Shown here piece by piece: positions 26,921-35,458 of a DNA stretch of 64,000 nt. Below the pieces are notes generated by a model. That model searched no databases. It was not told where the DNA came from and saw only the letters and a program-made list of their open reading frames with translations. How positions within the stretch are numbered: position 1 is the first letter of the stretch; every line of letters begins with the position of its first letter. A program made the translations under genes and the position numbers. The stretch is from positions 186,001-250,000 of the forward strand of contig NZ_JAUCYU010000001.1 of the NCBI RefSeq assembly GCF_030373445.1. The letters run 5' to 3'. The stretch comes from Roseovarius sp. GTDB lineage: Bacteria; Pseudomonadota; Alphaproteobacteria; Rhodobacterales; Rhodobacteraceae.

Positions 26921-27709
26921 ATGGCGCTCGAGGTTGCGAAAGACTGGTACGCGGTCGAAACGCTGGGCGACGGCGTCTCGCGCATTCACGAGATCCACGT
27001 GGCAAGCTGGCTGCGCTGCAACATCTGGCACGTCCGGGGCCGCGACCGCGACCTGATCATCGACACCGGCATGGGCCTGCGCCCGCTGGTCGAGGAGGTC
27101 GCCCGGCTGGGCGAGCGCCCGATCACCGCGATCATGACCCACAGCCATTTCGACCATTCCGCCGGGCTGCACCAGTTCCACGACCGCTGCGGCCACCCGG
27201 TCGAGGCCGATATCATCGCGCACCCGGATGCCGCCAACACCGTGGCCGATACCGGCTACGTGCGGGCCGAGACGTTCACCGCCCAGCCCTACGCGGGGTT
27301 CAGCCACGAACATTTCGAGGTGAAGCCCGCCCCCCTGACCCGCCTGCTGGACGAGGGCGACGTTGTCGACCTTGGCGACCGGGTGTTCCGGGTGTTCCAC
27401 CTGCCCGGCCATTCGCCGGGCTCGATCGCGCTCTACGAGGAGGCGACGGGCCTCCTGTTCAGCGGCGACGTGGTCTATGACGGGGCCCTGATCGATGACC
27501 TGTATCATTCGCAGGCCGAGGTTCTGAAGGCGTCGCATGCGCGGCTCAGGGAATTGCCGGTGACGGCGGTGCATGCCGGGCATTTCCAGTCGTTCGGGCG
27601 GGAGAAGATGATCGAGATCATCGACGACTACCTCGCCGGCGGGCGACGCGTGGGCGACCCGGATGCATGGATCGCGGGCGAGATGGACAAGGAGGCAAGT
27701 GATGGGTGA
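26921..27709 (+). CDS. Metallo-beta-lactamase-fold hydrolase
   Basis: 262-residue MBL-fold protein with the dinuclear metal motif HSHFDH at 74-79, plus later ligands in FHLPGHSPGSIALY, LFSGDVVYDG and VHAGHFQSF. Small hydrolase of glyoxalase-II/thioesterase/lactonase type; substrate unknown. The ribosome site GGAAAGG (26905-26911) best serves ATG 26921, with 26915 as alternative. Overlaps the SDR gene by 8 bp. Confidence 0.8.
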   Translation: MALEVAKDWYAVETLGDGVSRIHEIHVASWLRCNIWHVRGRDRDLIIDTGMGLRPLVEEVARLGERPITAIMTHSHFDHSAGLHQFHDRCGHPVEADIIAHPDAANTVADTGYVRAETFTAQPYAGFSHEHFEVKPAPLTRLLDEGDVVDLGDRVFRVFHLPGHSPGSIALYEEATGLLFSGDVVYDGALIDDLYHSQAEVLKASHARLRELPVTAVHAGHFQSFGREKMIEIIDDYLAGGRRVGDPDAWIAGEMDKEASDG

Positions 27710-28478
27710 GGCGAAACAGAGGGTGGCCGTGGTCACCGGCGGGCTGGCCGGGATCGGGCTGTCGATCGCGCGGAAACTGGCCGAGGACGGGCTCAAGGTG
27801 GCGATCGGCGCGCGGCGCGGCGACGATCCGGCGTTGCAGGAGATGGCGGCGAAAGAGGTTGGGCCGGAAACCTTCGTCGCAAGGCTCGACGTCTGCGACG
27901 AAGGCTCGGTCGAGGGGTTCTTCGCCGAGGTGGAAGACGCGCTCGGCCCCATCGACATTCTCGTGAATGCCGCCGGGATCACCATTCACCACACCGTCAG
28001 CGGCCACGGCCTGAAGGACTGGGAGCAGGTGATCGACACGAACCTGACCGGCCCGTTCCTGACCACCCGCGCCACCCTGCCCGGCATGATCGAACGCGGC
28101 TGGGGCCGGATCGTCAACATCGCCTCGACCGCCGCGAAATCGGCGGTGGCCGATCACCCGGCCTATTGCGCCTCGAAGGCCGGGTTGCTGGGGCTGACCC
28201 GGGCCGTGGCCCTCGAAGGCGCGCCGCACGGGGTAAGCTGCGTCTCGGTCAGCCCGACATGGGTGGAGACGGAGATGCTGCGCAGCAGTGCCGAGATCAT
28301 GGCGAAGCAGGCCGGGCACAGCGTCGAGGACGAGATTGCCGCGCTGGCGAAGGCCAACCCGCAGAACCGGCTGGTTCAGCCCGAAGAGATCGCGGCGCTG
28401 GTGGCGTTCCTGTGTTCCGATGCCGCGCCCGCGCTGACGATGGAGGATATCTCGGTCAATGCGGGGGCGCATTGGTGA
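27702..28478 (+). CDS. Short-chain dehydrogenase/reductase (3-hydroxybutyrate dehydrogenase-like)
   Basis: 258 residues with Rossmann motif VTGGLAGIG at 11-19, NAAG at 89-92, and catalytic S142, Y155 and K159 (YCASK). Oxidises a hydroxyl group using NAD(P). ATG 27702 lies within the end of the MBL gene with AAGGAGG at 27690-27695. The overlapping MBL-SDR pair may process a hydroxyacyl intermediate, for instance of carnitine-like compounds; this is speculation. Confidence 0.82.
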   Translation: MGEAKQRVAVVTGGLAGIGLSIARKLAEDGLKVAIGARRGDDPALQEMAAKEVGPETFVARLDVCDEGSVEGFFAEVEDALGPIDILVNAAGITIHHTVSGHGLKDWEQVIDTNLTGPFLTTRATLPGMIERGWGRIVNIASTAAKSAVADHPAYCASKAGLLGLTRAVALEGAPHGVSCVSVSPTWVETEMLRSSAEIMAKQAGHSVEDEIAALAKANPQNRLVQPEEIAALVAFLCSDAAPALTMEDISVNAGAHW

Positions 28479-28495
28479 GATGGCGGGCATCGGCC

Positions 28496-29407
28496 TCAGC
28501 CCCCCATGTGCCGTGACAGGTGGGCGCCGCAGCGGGTGAGAGAGGCCGCCGCCTCGGGCAGTTCGTCGTAGAATTCGAAGACGTGCCAGAGGCCGTCATG
28601 CACATCCAGGTCGACGGCGATGCCGGCGTCGCGCATCCGGCGGGTGAGCTCGATGGAGGGGCTCATCAGCAGGTCGCGCGTGCCGGTGGTCACGAGGGTC
28701 GGCGGGAAGTCGGGCGTGAACTGGCCGAAGAGGGGCGAGATGCCGGGCGTGTCGCGGGGCGTGTCGGCGGCGTACATCCGGGCCGCCGCCTCGACGAAGG
28801 CGAGGTCGAGCGTGGGGTCGCGGCCGTCATTGGCCTGCAGGCTGTCGCCGCCATGGGTCAGATCGCACCAGGGCGAGAGGAGGACGGCGGCCACGGGCAT
28901 GGGCAGGCCGTTCGCCTGGGCGCGCTGCATGAGGGCGAGGGCCATGTTGCCGCCGGCGGATTCGCCGGCGATGGCGAAGGGGGTGGCTTCGCGGGAAAGC
29001 ACGTCGTAGACCGCCGCACCGTCGTCGATGGCCGCCGGATAGGGGTGTTCGGGGGCGAGCCGGTATTGCACCGCCACCACCCGCGCGCCGGAGTGGCGGG
29101 CGAGGCCCGCGCTGACGATCAGGTCTTCCCGCGCGCTGCCGGTGACGTAGCCGCCGCCGTAGCAGTAGAGGACCGTGCCGATGGGTTCTCCCCTGGGCAG
29201 GATCTCGAGGCAGGGCACGCCGCCGATCTCGACCTCCGCGACGGTCACGCCATGCGCCTGCACCGCCCGCTCGGCCCGGGGCAGGAATTCGTCCTTCGCC
29301 ATCTTGCGGTAGGCCTCGATCGTCTCGGGCGAGAGCGGCCCGAGGTCTTCCGGCGCCGGCTGTTCCAGGAAGGCCCGCGCGGGTTTGCTCATGTAATCGC
29401 CGCTCAT
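28496..29407 (-). CDS. Alpha/beta hydrolase, hormone-sensitive-lipase type
   Basis: 303 residues with the nucleophile motif GESAGGN and the HSL family oxyanion region in the variant form YCYGGGYVTGS (Tyr where most have His before GGG). C-terminal catalytic Asp and His are in GTRDLLMSPS and DGLWHVFE. Carboxylesterase or acetylhydrolase. Overlaps the DMT transporter gene by 4 bp. Confidence 0.8.
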   Translation of the reverse strand: MSGDYMSKPARAFLEQPAPEDLGPLSPETIEAYRKMAKDEFLPRAERAVQAHGVTVAEVEIGGVPCLEILPRGEPIGTVLYCYGGGYVTGSAREDLIVSAGLARHSGARVVAVQYRLAPEHPYPAAIDDGAAVYDVLSREATPFAIAGESAGGNMALALMQRAQANGLPMPVAAVLLSPWCDLTHGGDSLQANDGRDPTLDLAFVEAAARMYAADTPRDTPGISPLFGQFTPDFPPTLVTTGTRDLLMSPSIELTRRMRDAGIAVDLDVHDGLWHVFEFYDELPEAAASLTRCGAHLSRHMGG

Positions 29408-30330
29408 GCCGTTCTCTCCACCCTGGCGCGGCGGTCGCGCCATGTCATCATCACCGGTTCGATCAGCCCCGCCGAAACGATCAGCGGCAGCCCGATCACC
29501 TCGCGCATCCCGAACCGCTCGCCCGACCAGATCGCCGCCGATATCGCCGCGACGGCGACCTCGGTCATGAACAGGAACCCCACCACGCCGGGGTTGAGCC
29601 GGGTCGGCGCGAAGATCGTGGCGAACCCGCTTGGCAGGATCAGGAAAATCGCGACCGGCAGGAACCATATCAGCACCTGTCCCACGTCGCCCGGCGCGGG
29701 CGGGGTGGACCGGCCCTGCGTGGCCGAAAGAATGGCGATACCCGCCGACACGATGGCCGCGACGACGAGGAAGTTGACCGTGTGCGTTGCGGCCCGCACC
29801 CGGCCCTCGCCCGTCAGGATCACGGTACAGCCCAGCGCCCAGAACATGCCCGAGACCAGCCCGCACCAGTCGCCCGCGTTGCGCGGCCACGGAATGCCGG
29901 TATCCTGCGCGAAGATCACCGTCATGCCGACAAGGCCGAGCCCGATCGCCAGCCAGCGCGACACCGTCATCCGGTCGCCCAGCACCACCCAGCCCAGCAG
30001 GAAGCCCCAGATCGGCATGAGGTAGAAGAGCAGGATCGCGCGGACGACCTCGGTATAAAGCAGCGAGGCCGCGTAAAGGGCAAAGGCCACGCCGCCCAGG
30101 ACCCCGCCCAAAAGCGCCGTCCCGCCCCGCACGTAGTCGATCCGAAGGAACCAGATGGCCGGCAGGCTCAGGATCGCGGGCACCGCCGTGAACAGCGCGA
30201 TGGCCCAGGCGGCATCAAACCCGCCCTGTTCGACGAGTCGCAGCGGCAGCCAGTAGATACCCCAGCAAAGGCCCGCGAAAAGCCCCGCGAGCACTGCTAT
30301 CCTGTCCGATCCGGTCGCTGCGCGCTTCAT
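29404..30330 (-). CDS. DMT-superfamily (EamA) transporter
   Basis: 308 residues with about ten membrane spans in two EamA halves (GLFAGLCWGIYWLPLRLVEQG near the start, LNPGVVGFLFMTEVAVAAISA in the second half). Exports or imports a small metabolite. Directly upstream of, and overlapping, the esterase gene. Confidence 0.8.
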   Translation of the reverse strand: MKRAATGSDRIAVLAGLFAGLCWGIYWLPLRLVEQGGFDAAWAIALFTAVPAILSLPAIWFLRIDYVRGGTALLGGVLGGVAFALYAASLLYTEVVRAILLFYLMPIWGFLLGWVVLGDRMTVSRWLAIGLGLVGMTVIFAQDTGIPWPRNAGDWCGLVSGMFWALGCTVILTGEGRVRAATHTVNFLVVAAIVSAGIAILSATQGRSTPPAPGDVGQVLIWFLPVAIFLILPSGFATIFAPTRLNPGVVGFLFMTEVAVAAISAAIWSGERFGMREVIGLPLIVSAGLIEPVMMTWRDRRARVERTA

Positions 30331-30388
30331 GCTTGCCGGCCTCCTGTCAGCCCGTGATCCGGCGGGTCACCGCCGCCCGCCCCAAGCT

Positions 30389-31579
30389 TTACGCCGCCCG
30401 GTCGGGGATATCCACCAGCTTGCCGCGCGGGATCTCGCAGGCCTTGTCGTAAAGCGGCGTCTCGGCCAGCGTGGCGGCATACATCCGGCCGTCGTTGCCC
30501 TCGACCATCACCTCGGTGCCCGGCCCGGCCTCGGCCGTGGCCATCAGGGCGTACCCGATCCCTTGGCCCAGGTAGGGCGAGGTCTCGCCCGCCGTGACAC
30601 GCCCGGCGACCGCGCCGTTCCACTCCACCCGGCCATTGACGCGCGGTTCGCCATCCGGGCAGATGATCCCGTGCAGGCGCTGGCCCTTGTCGGCGGCCTC
30701 CAGCGCCGCCTTGCCGATGAAATCCGCCTTCTCCATGTCCACGAACCGGCCCAGCCCCACGTCATAGGGCGTGGTCGTCTCGTCGAAATCGGAATTGGCG
30801 TTCAGGATGCCCGCCTCGATCCGGCGAATGTTCATCGAGTCCAGCCCGAACATGCGCATCCCGTGGGGCGCACCGGCCCGTTCCAGGTGGGCCCACAGCG
30901 CGGCCGCGTCGTGATGCGGTTCGGTGTAGAACTCCCAGCCCAGCTCGTTGGTATAGCCGGTGCGCGTGATCAGAACCTTCTGACCGCCGAAATCCACCCG
31001 GGCGCTGCCGAAATAGCCGAAGGGTTCGGGGATGCCATCCCTGGCGGCCTCTTCGAGGATCTCCATCGACGCCGGCCCCTGGATCTGGCTGACATTCACC
31101 TCCGGGTCGATGATCTTCACGTCCATCCCCCTGGCATGGGCCCGGGCCCAGTTGACGAAATCGCCATCCGCCTGCGCGTACCAGAAGCGGTCCTGCTCCA
31201 GCCGCACGAAGACGCCGTCGACGATCAGGCCGCCATCGTCGTAACAGGCGATGCCATAGCCACAACGGCCCGGCTTCACCTTCGCGACGTTGTTGACGAA
31301 GAGGTAGTCCATCAGCTTCTCGGCATCCGGCCCGACGAACTCTATCGGCCATTCGCCGGTATGCAGGCAGGCCGCCTTCGTCCGTAGCAGCCAATAGCCG
31401 TCCTCGGTCGACAGATCGTCCATGTAGACGCACATGAAGCGGCGGTTATAGACCGTGTAATGCGGCCCGTGCTTTGCCTCGATGTCGTGGTAGACGTGCC
31501 GGCGCATGTTGAAATCCCACCCCGCACCGGGGCGCGACGTGACCAGGTCGCGGGTCTTGCCGTCGCTCGAATTCATCAT
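30389..31579 (-). CDS. GcvT-family (folate-binding) aminomethyltransferase/demethylase-like protein
   Basis: 396 residues with the GcvT fold: CGYGIACYDDGGLIVDGVFV (N-terminal domain), SQIQGPASMEILEEA, the folate-site segment ITRTGYTNELGWEFY, and LGRFVDMEKADFIGKAAL at the start of the C-terminal domain. Relatives pass a methyl or methylene group from an N-methyl or S-methyl substrate to tetrahydrofolate (GcvT, dimethylglycine or sarcosine oxidases, DmdA). No GcvH/GcvP neighbours, so it is not the glycine-cleavage T protein. It begins inside the 3' end of the Rieske gene, implying a joint reaction sequence such as sequential demethylations. Confidence 0.75.
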   Translation of the reverse strand: MMNSSDGKTRDLVTSRPGAGWDFNMRRHVYHDIEAKHGPHYTVYNRRFMCVYMDDLSTEDGYWLLRTKAACLHTGEWPIEFVGPDAEKLMDYLFVNNVAKVKPGRCGYGIACYDDGGLIVDGVFVRLEQDRFWYAQADGDFVNWARAHARGMDVKIIDPEVNVSQIQGPASMEILEEAARDGIPEPFGYFGSARVDFGGQKVLITRTGYTNELGWEFYTEPHHDAAALWAHLERAGAPHGMRMFGLDSMNIRRIEAGILNANSDFDETTTPYDVGLGRFVDMEKADFIGKAALEAADKGQRLHGIICPDGEPRVNGRVEWNGAVAGRVTAGETSPYLGQGIGYALMATAEAGPGTEVMVEGNDGRMYAATLAETPLYDKACEIPRGKLVDIPDRAA

Positions 31580-32730
31580 TGGTCCGCATCCGGATCGAGG
31601 TTGGCGCCCAGCGCCTCGGCCACCAGCTTCTGGAAATGGTGGACGGCGTGTTCGCTGAGTTCCGTCTTGCCCGCATCCACGACGAAGCGGCCCTGGTTGT
31701 AGCCGGAAGATTTCAGCCCCTTCTGCACGCTCTCGCACAGGCCGATATCCTCGGGCTGCAGCACGTCGATCTGGTAGTTGATCGCATCGCGCAGCTGCTG
31801 GGTCACTTCGCCGTCCTTCACGAACCAGTCCTGGTATTCGACGCACTGGTCGGGGGCGGTGGGGTTCATCTGGAGGACCGACAGGTTCGCCTCGCCCGGG
31901 TAGGCCCAGATGGTGAAGTTGGGCCAGACATACCAGCCGGCATAGCCGAAATCGACATCGCCCGGCGTGAAGCTGAAGGCGCGGGAATTGACCGAGCGGG
32001 GCTTGCCCGCGCATTGGCTGGAATAGAGGCCGCAGGTGATGGTGCGGTAGCTGTCCATGTCGACGAGATCGACGAAATCCTTGTGCGCCGGGTGGCAGTG
32101 ATAGCATTCGAGGAAATTGTCGATCATCACCTTCCAGTTGGCCTTGACGTCATAGCTGTCGCGCTGGGCGAATTGCAGGTCGTCGACCGAGGGCACGAAA
32201 TGGCGGATTTCCTTTTCGAGGTCGCCCATCTGCTCGGCAAACGGCGTGGCCTCGGGGTCGAGGTTGACCAGCACGAGGCCGCAGAACACCTCGACCTGCA
32301 CCGGGCGGAGCGAGAACTCCTCGCGCTTGAAGCCCTTCACCTCCTCGGTATTGCGCGCCGACTTGAGCGTGCCGTCGAAGTCGAACGCCCAGGCGTGGTA
32401 GGGGCAGGTGATGATGTTCTTCTTGCCCGTTCCCGACAGCAGTTCATGCCCCCGGTGCGGGCAGACATTGTAGAAGGCACGCAGCTCGCCCGTGCGGGTG
32501 CGGGCGACGAAGATGTTCTGCTCGTGAATGCGCACGGTCAGGAACTGGCCCGGCTCGGCGACCTGGCTGACATGGCCGGCATAGTTCCATGTCTTGTAGA
32601 AGATCGCCTGCTTCTCATGCGCCCAGATCTCGGGGTCGTGGTAGAAGCGCGCGGGCAGCGTGTAGGATTCCGCCGGGTCGGCGCGGAAGGGGGCATCGCC
32701 CGGCATCAGGTTCAGAAGGGGTAGGTTCAT
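31576..32730 (-). CDS. Rieske-type non-heme iron oxygenase alpha subunit (1)
   Basis: 384 residues. Rieske 2Fe-2S ligands C90-x-H92 (CPHRGH) and C109-x2-H112 (CPYHAW). Mononuclear iron site in DNFLECYHCHPAHKDFVD with H211 and H216. Similar in plan to N-demethylating or C-N-cleaving oxygenases acting on quaternary amines (GbcA, CntA, Stc2 families) as well as to aromatic-ring hydroxylases. No reductase gene is adjacent. Divergent LysR gene upstream; stop overlaps the GcvT-like gene. Confidence 0.85.
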   Translation of the reverse strand: MNLPLLNLMPGDAPFRADPAESYTLPARFYHDPEIWAHEKQAIFYKTWNYAGHVSQVAEPGQFLTVRIHEQNIFVARTRTGELRAFYNVCPHRGHELLSGTGKKNIITCPYHAWAFDFDGTLKSARNTEEVKGFKREEFSLRPVQVEVFCGLVLVNLDPEATPFAEQMGDLEKEIRHFVPSVDDLQFAQRDSYDVKANWKVMIDNFLECYHCHPAHKDFVDLVDMDSYRTITCGLYSSQCAGKPRSVNSRAFSFTPGDVDFGYAGWYVWPNFTIWAYPGEANLSVLQMNPTAPDQCVEYQDWFVKDGEVTQQLRDAINYQIDVLQPEDIGLCESVQKGLKSSGYNQGRFVVDAGKTELSEHAVHHFQKLVAEALGANLDPDADQ

Positions 32731-32748
32731 CGGTGGCTCCTGCTTCCT

Positions 32749-32767
32749 TGTCTGCTTGCATTAGACA
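32749..32767. promoter_or_regulatory. LysR-box-like repeat TGTCT-n9-AGACA
   Basis: 5-bp inverted repeat that also satisfies the T-N11-A rule (T at 32751, A at 32763). It is placed between the divergent Rieske gene (start 32730) and LysR gene (start 32826). Expected position for autoregulation and activation by the LysR protein. Confidence 0.5.
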
Positions 32768-32825
32768 GAATAAGCATGGATGCTGACAAACGCTGATTTC
32801 TACCGCTTTTGGGCAAGTTTTGCTA

Positions 32826-33722
32826 ATGCTACGCCGCAACCTTCCCCCGCTCGACCTTCTGCTGCCGTTCGAGGCGTCGGCGCGGCTAGGCAGTTTCACC
32901 CGCGCGGCCGAGGAGTTGTCGGTCACCCAGTCGGCCGTCAGCCAGCGGGTGCGGAAGCTGGAAGAGCTGTTGGAAATCAGCCTGTTCGAGCGGCGGCACC
33001 GGGCGATCGAGCTGACGCCGGAGGGGCGGGAACTTCTCAACGGGGTCAAGGTGGCGCTGCAGCACCTGGCCTCGGCCACCCACAGCCTGCGCCAGCGCGA
33101 GGCGCGGCGGTTCCTCAAGCTCGCCTGCGACACGTCGATCGGGCAGCACTGGCTGCTGCCGCGGATCGGGGCATTTCTCGCACCCGATTCGCCCGTTGCC
33201 ATCGACCTGACGGTCAGTGACAGCGAGGCGGAAGTGCTGGGCGCCGACGTGGCGGTGATGCATGGCGACGGGCAGTGGCCCGGCTTCGTGGCGCGGCGGC
33301 TGTTCGGTGACGTGGTGTTCCCGGTGTGCTCGCCCGGCTACCTGCAACAGCACCCGATCACCACGCCGCAGGATTTGCTGTCGGCCGAGCTGATCGACCT
33401 CGACTACATCCACTGGAACTGGATGAACTGGGGTATCTGGCTGACCGAGACCGGGGTCGATCCGGCGCCGGCGCGGATCCTGATGCGGACGAACTCCTAT
33501 ACCGCGCTGCTGGATGCGGCGAAGGCGGGGATGGGCGTGGCGCTGGGTTGGGGCAACCTGTGCGACGGGGCGCTGAACAGCGGCGCCCTGGTGCGGCCGG
33601 TGGCAGAGACCGTGGACACCGCCAATGGCTATTACGTGCTGCTGCGGCAGGGCGCCGGAGAGGATGCGCACCGGCTGTCGCAGCACCTCTTCCGCGGCGC
33701 CCGCAAGACGCGGCCGGAATGA
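32826..33722 (+). CDS. LysR-family transcriptional regulator (GcvA-like)
   Basis: 298 residues. N-terminal winged HTH LPFEASARLGSFTRAAEEL / VTQSAVSQRVRKLEELLEISLF / ERRHRAIELTPEGRELL, followed by a LysR substrate-binding domain. The PLDLLLPFEASARLGSFTRAA opening resembles the GcvA branch. ATG 32826 is preferred to an upstream TTG at 32820. Divergent from Rieske oxygenase 1, so that gene and the GcvT-like gene are the likely targets. Confidence 0.85.
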   Translation: MLRRNLPPLDLLLPFEASARLGSFTRAAEELSVTQSAVSQRVRKLEELLEISLFERRHRAIELTPEGRELLNGVKVALQHLASATHSLRQREARRFLKLACDTSIGQHWLLPRIGAFLAPDSPVAIDLTVSDSEAEVLGADVAVMHGDGQWPGFVARRLFGDVVFPVCSPGYLQQHPITTPQDLLSAELIDLDYIHWNWMNWGIWLTETGVDPAPARILMRTNSYTALLDAAKAGMGVALGWGNLCDGALNSGALVRPVAETVDTANGYYVLLRQGAGEDAHRLSQHLFRGARKTRPE

Positions 33723-33762
33723 CACAGTGGGCGGGCCAGAGGGGCCGCCGGCAAGAATCGGC

Positions 33763-33792
33763 TTGCAAATTAGTTTGAGCGCTCATTATAAT
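33763..33792 (+). promoter_or_regulatory. Promoter of Rieske oxygenase 2, predicted to give a leaderless mRNA
   Basis: TTGCAA (33763-33768) and TATAAT (33787-33792) are spaced 18 nt apart. The start codon lies 6 nt after the -10 box, where transcription itself should begin, and no ribosome site fits. The TGAGCGCTCA palindrome fills the spacer, so a bound repressor would block polymerase directly. Confidence 0.6.
33776..33785. promoter_or_regulatory. TGAGCGCTCA operator-like palindrome, Rieske 2 promoter (site B)
   Basis: Perfect 10-bp palindrome between the -35 and -10 boxes, 13 nt before the start codon. Second of three copies in the window. Confidence 0.65.
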
Positions 33793-33798
33793 TTGTAC

Positions 33799-35004
33799 AT
33801 GCAGAACACCGTACAAGATCAATCCCCCCCGAAGAACTGGGACCGTTCGGGTCTACCCGGCTGGGCCTATTTCTCGGACGAGCTGCTTGAACTGGAAAAG
33901 GAAGAGCTTTTCCGCAAGCACTGGCAGCTGGCCTGTCACGTCTCGGACGTGCCCGAGCCCGGCAACTACATGACATTCGATGTGGGCGAGGAACGCGCCC
34001 TCATCGTGCGTGGCCGCGACAACGTGGTGCGCGCCTTCCACAACCTCTGCCGCCACCGCGGCAGCCGGGTGGTGGCCGACGAGCAGGGCATGTGCAAATC
34101 CGCCCTGATCTGCCCCTATCACGGCTGGGCCTACAATCTCGACGGCACGCTGCGCGGCGCGGCACAGCCGAAAAGCTTCCCGCCGCTCGACCCGGTGGAA
34201 TTCGGCCTGAAATCGGTCGACATGGAAATCTGGCAGGGCTTCATCTTCGTCCGCTTCAAGGACAGCGATCAGCCCTCCGTGGCCGAGATCATGGGCCGGT
34301 TCGATGCCGAGCTGGAACCTTACGAGCTGGCCGACATGGTGCCCGCAGACACGCTGGTCTGGGCGGATGAAACCGCCGTCAACTGGAAGGCCATCCGCGA
34401 TGTCGACAACGAGGGCTATCACGTGGCCATGGCCCACCCTGCCCTGCAGGACCTTTACGGCAAGGGCTATGTCGACGAACCGTTCGAGGGCGGCGCCGCG
34501 CGCTCCTATGCGCCGTTCAACAACGGGCCGGGCTCGCTCTGGTCGGTGAAGGCCTACAAGTCCACCCTGCCCGAGGCCGAATGGCTGCCGGAAAGCCACC
34601 GCAACGCGTGGCTCTATTACGGGATGTTCCCCAACACGGTGATCGGCGTCTACCCGGACTCGATGATCTTCTACCAGGAATTCCCCGACGGCACCGGCAA
34701 GAGCCGCCTGCGCGGGGCGTCCTACAAGTACCGCAACGAAAGCCGCGAGCTGCGGCTGGCGCGCTACCTGTCGGGGCGGATCGACCGGATCACCGCCGAG
34801 GAAGACCAGATGCTGACCATCTGGTCCTGCGAGGCGGCGCTGTCATCGGCCTTCGACGGGATCATCCTTTCGGACCTGGAATACGGCGTGAAGAGCTACC
34901 ACGACCAGCTCCGCGACCTGTTCCCGGTGCTGACGCTGGAAGAACCGCCCGCACCGGGCACCCTGGCCGAGGTCAATGCCGAGATGCTGGCCGAGCGGGG
35001 GTGA
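33799..35004 (+). CDS. Rieske-type non-heme iron oxygenase alpha subunit (2)
   Basis: 401 residues. Rieske ligands C84-x-H86 (CRHRGS) and C105-x2-H108 (CPYHGW). Mononuclear iron site DVDNEGYHVAMAHPAL with H208 and H213. Normal length. ATG 33799 is only 6 nt from a TATAAT box, consistent with leaderless expression. The presence of the TetR-type palindrome in the promoter links it to the aminotransferase-Rieske 3 operon. Substrate unknown; no reductase or ferredoxin adjacent. Confidence 0.85.
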   Translation: MQNTVQDQSPPKNWDRSGLPGWAYFSDELLELEKEELFRKHWQLACHVSDVPEPGNYMTFDVGEERALIVRGRDNVVRAFHNLCRHRGSRVVADEQGMCKSALICPYHGWAYNLDGTLRGAAQPKSFPPLDPVEFGLKSVDMEIWQGFIFVRFKDSDQPSVAEIMGRFDAELEPYELADMVPADTLVWADETAVNWKAIRDVDNEGYHVAMAHPALQDLYGKGYVDEPFEGGAARSYAPFNNGPGSLWSVKAYKSTLPEAEWLPESHRNAWLYYGMFPNTVIGVYPDSMIFYQEFPDGTGKSRLRGASYKYRNESRELRLARYLSGRIDRITAEEDQMLTIWSCEAALSSAFDGIILSDLEYGVKSYHDQLRDLFPVLTLEEPPAPGTLAEVNAEMLAERG

Positions 35005-35030
35005 TACCGCGCTTGCGATGCAACCCCGCG

Positions 35031-35087
35031 CCCCGGGCTTGACCCGGGGCCTCTTGTGGCGCGACGTCCCGGCTCGGAGGCCGGGAC
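35031..35087. repeat. REP-like unit, family 1, copy 1
   Basis: Two hairpins in fixed order: CCCCGGG/CCCGGGG (35031-35049) then GTCCCGGC/GCCGGGAC (35066-35087), joined by CCTCTTGtGGC. Nearly identical to the unit at 35392. Confidence 0.75.
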
Positions 35088-35113
35088 GGGATTACTTCAG
35101 GTAACGGCGGCAT

Positions 35114-35131
35114 GGTGGGTTCGCACCCACC
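35114..35131. repeat. Hairpin GGTGGGT-TTCGC-type-ACCCACC
   Basis: 7-bp stem with a TCGC tetraloop, lying between the two REP-like unit types. Stable UUCG-like hairpin context; probable part of the repeat mosaic. Confidence 0.5.
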
Positions 35132-35160
35132 CTACTGGCTGCCACACGCCCGGAGTCAAG

Positions 35161-35176
35161 CCGCGCCTTGGCGCGG
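35161..35176. repeat. REP-like unit, family 2, copy 1
   Basis: Palindrome CCGCGCCTTGGCGCGG preceded by GGAGTCAAG and followed by CGCCGGG. The same extended block recurs at 39037-39052. Confidence 0.7.
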
Positions 35177-35391
35177 CGCCGGGCGAGCGGTCGTTCATTG
35201 AGGCGCCATTGGTTCGAGCCCAATGGACGACGCCGTCCCCACGGGCAGGCGCTTTTGAGGTGTAGCGTGACGTTCTTAGGTAGAATGCGGGCTGCACCAT
35301 AAATTGCCAGTCACCCCCGTTGCAGCGCCTCCCCACGGGCCGGCGCTCGCCCGGCGGGGCTAACCGATACCCGGCATGTGCAATCTCCCCG

Positions 35392-35448
35392 CCCCGGGCC
35401 TGACCCGGGGCCTCTTGCGGCACGAGGTCCCGGCTCGGAGGCCGGGAC
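35392..35448. repeat. REP-like unit, family 1, copy 2
   Basis: CCCCGGG/CCCGGGG (35392-35410) followed by GTCCCGGC/GCCGGGAC (35427-35448) in the same orientation and spacing as copy 1, directly downstream of the Rieske 3 stop codon. Confidence 0.75.
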
Positions 35449-35458
35449 GGCTCGACCA

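Larger units (their letters stand above)
35005..35458. other. Convergent intergenic region packed with palindromic repeats
   Basis: 454 bp between two convergent genes with no credible gene. It contains two copies of a CCCCGGG-type repeat unit at either end, one CCGCGCC/GGCGCGG unit, a GGTGGGT/ACCCACC hairpin (35114-35131) and a CCATTGG/CCAATGG hairpin (35206-35226). Likely a bidirectional transcription end and a REP-like repeat landing site. Confidence 0.65.

Noticed and set aside
30389..31579. GcvT-like protein as DMSP demethylase DmdA or as glycine-cleavage T protein
   Set aside because: No GcvH/GcvP or dmdBCD neighbours, and its sequence does not allow a confident match to either; left as family-level call.
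35206..35226. Hairpin with GGTTCGAG loop resembling a tRNA T-arm
   Set aside because: No acceptor, D or anticodon arms around it; it belongs to the repeat-filled gap.
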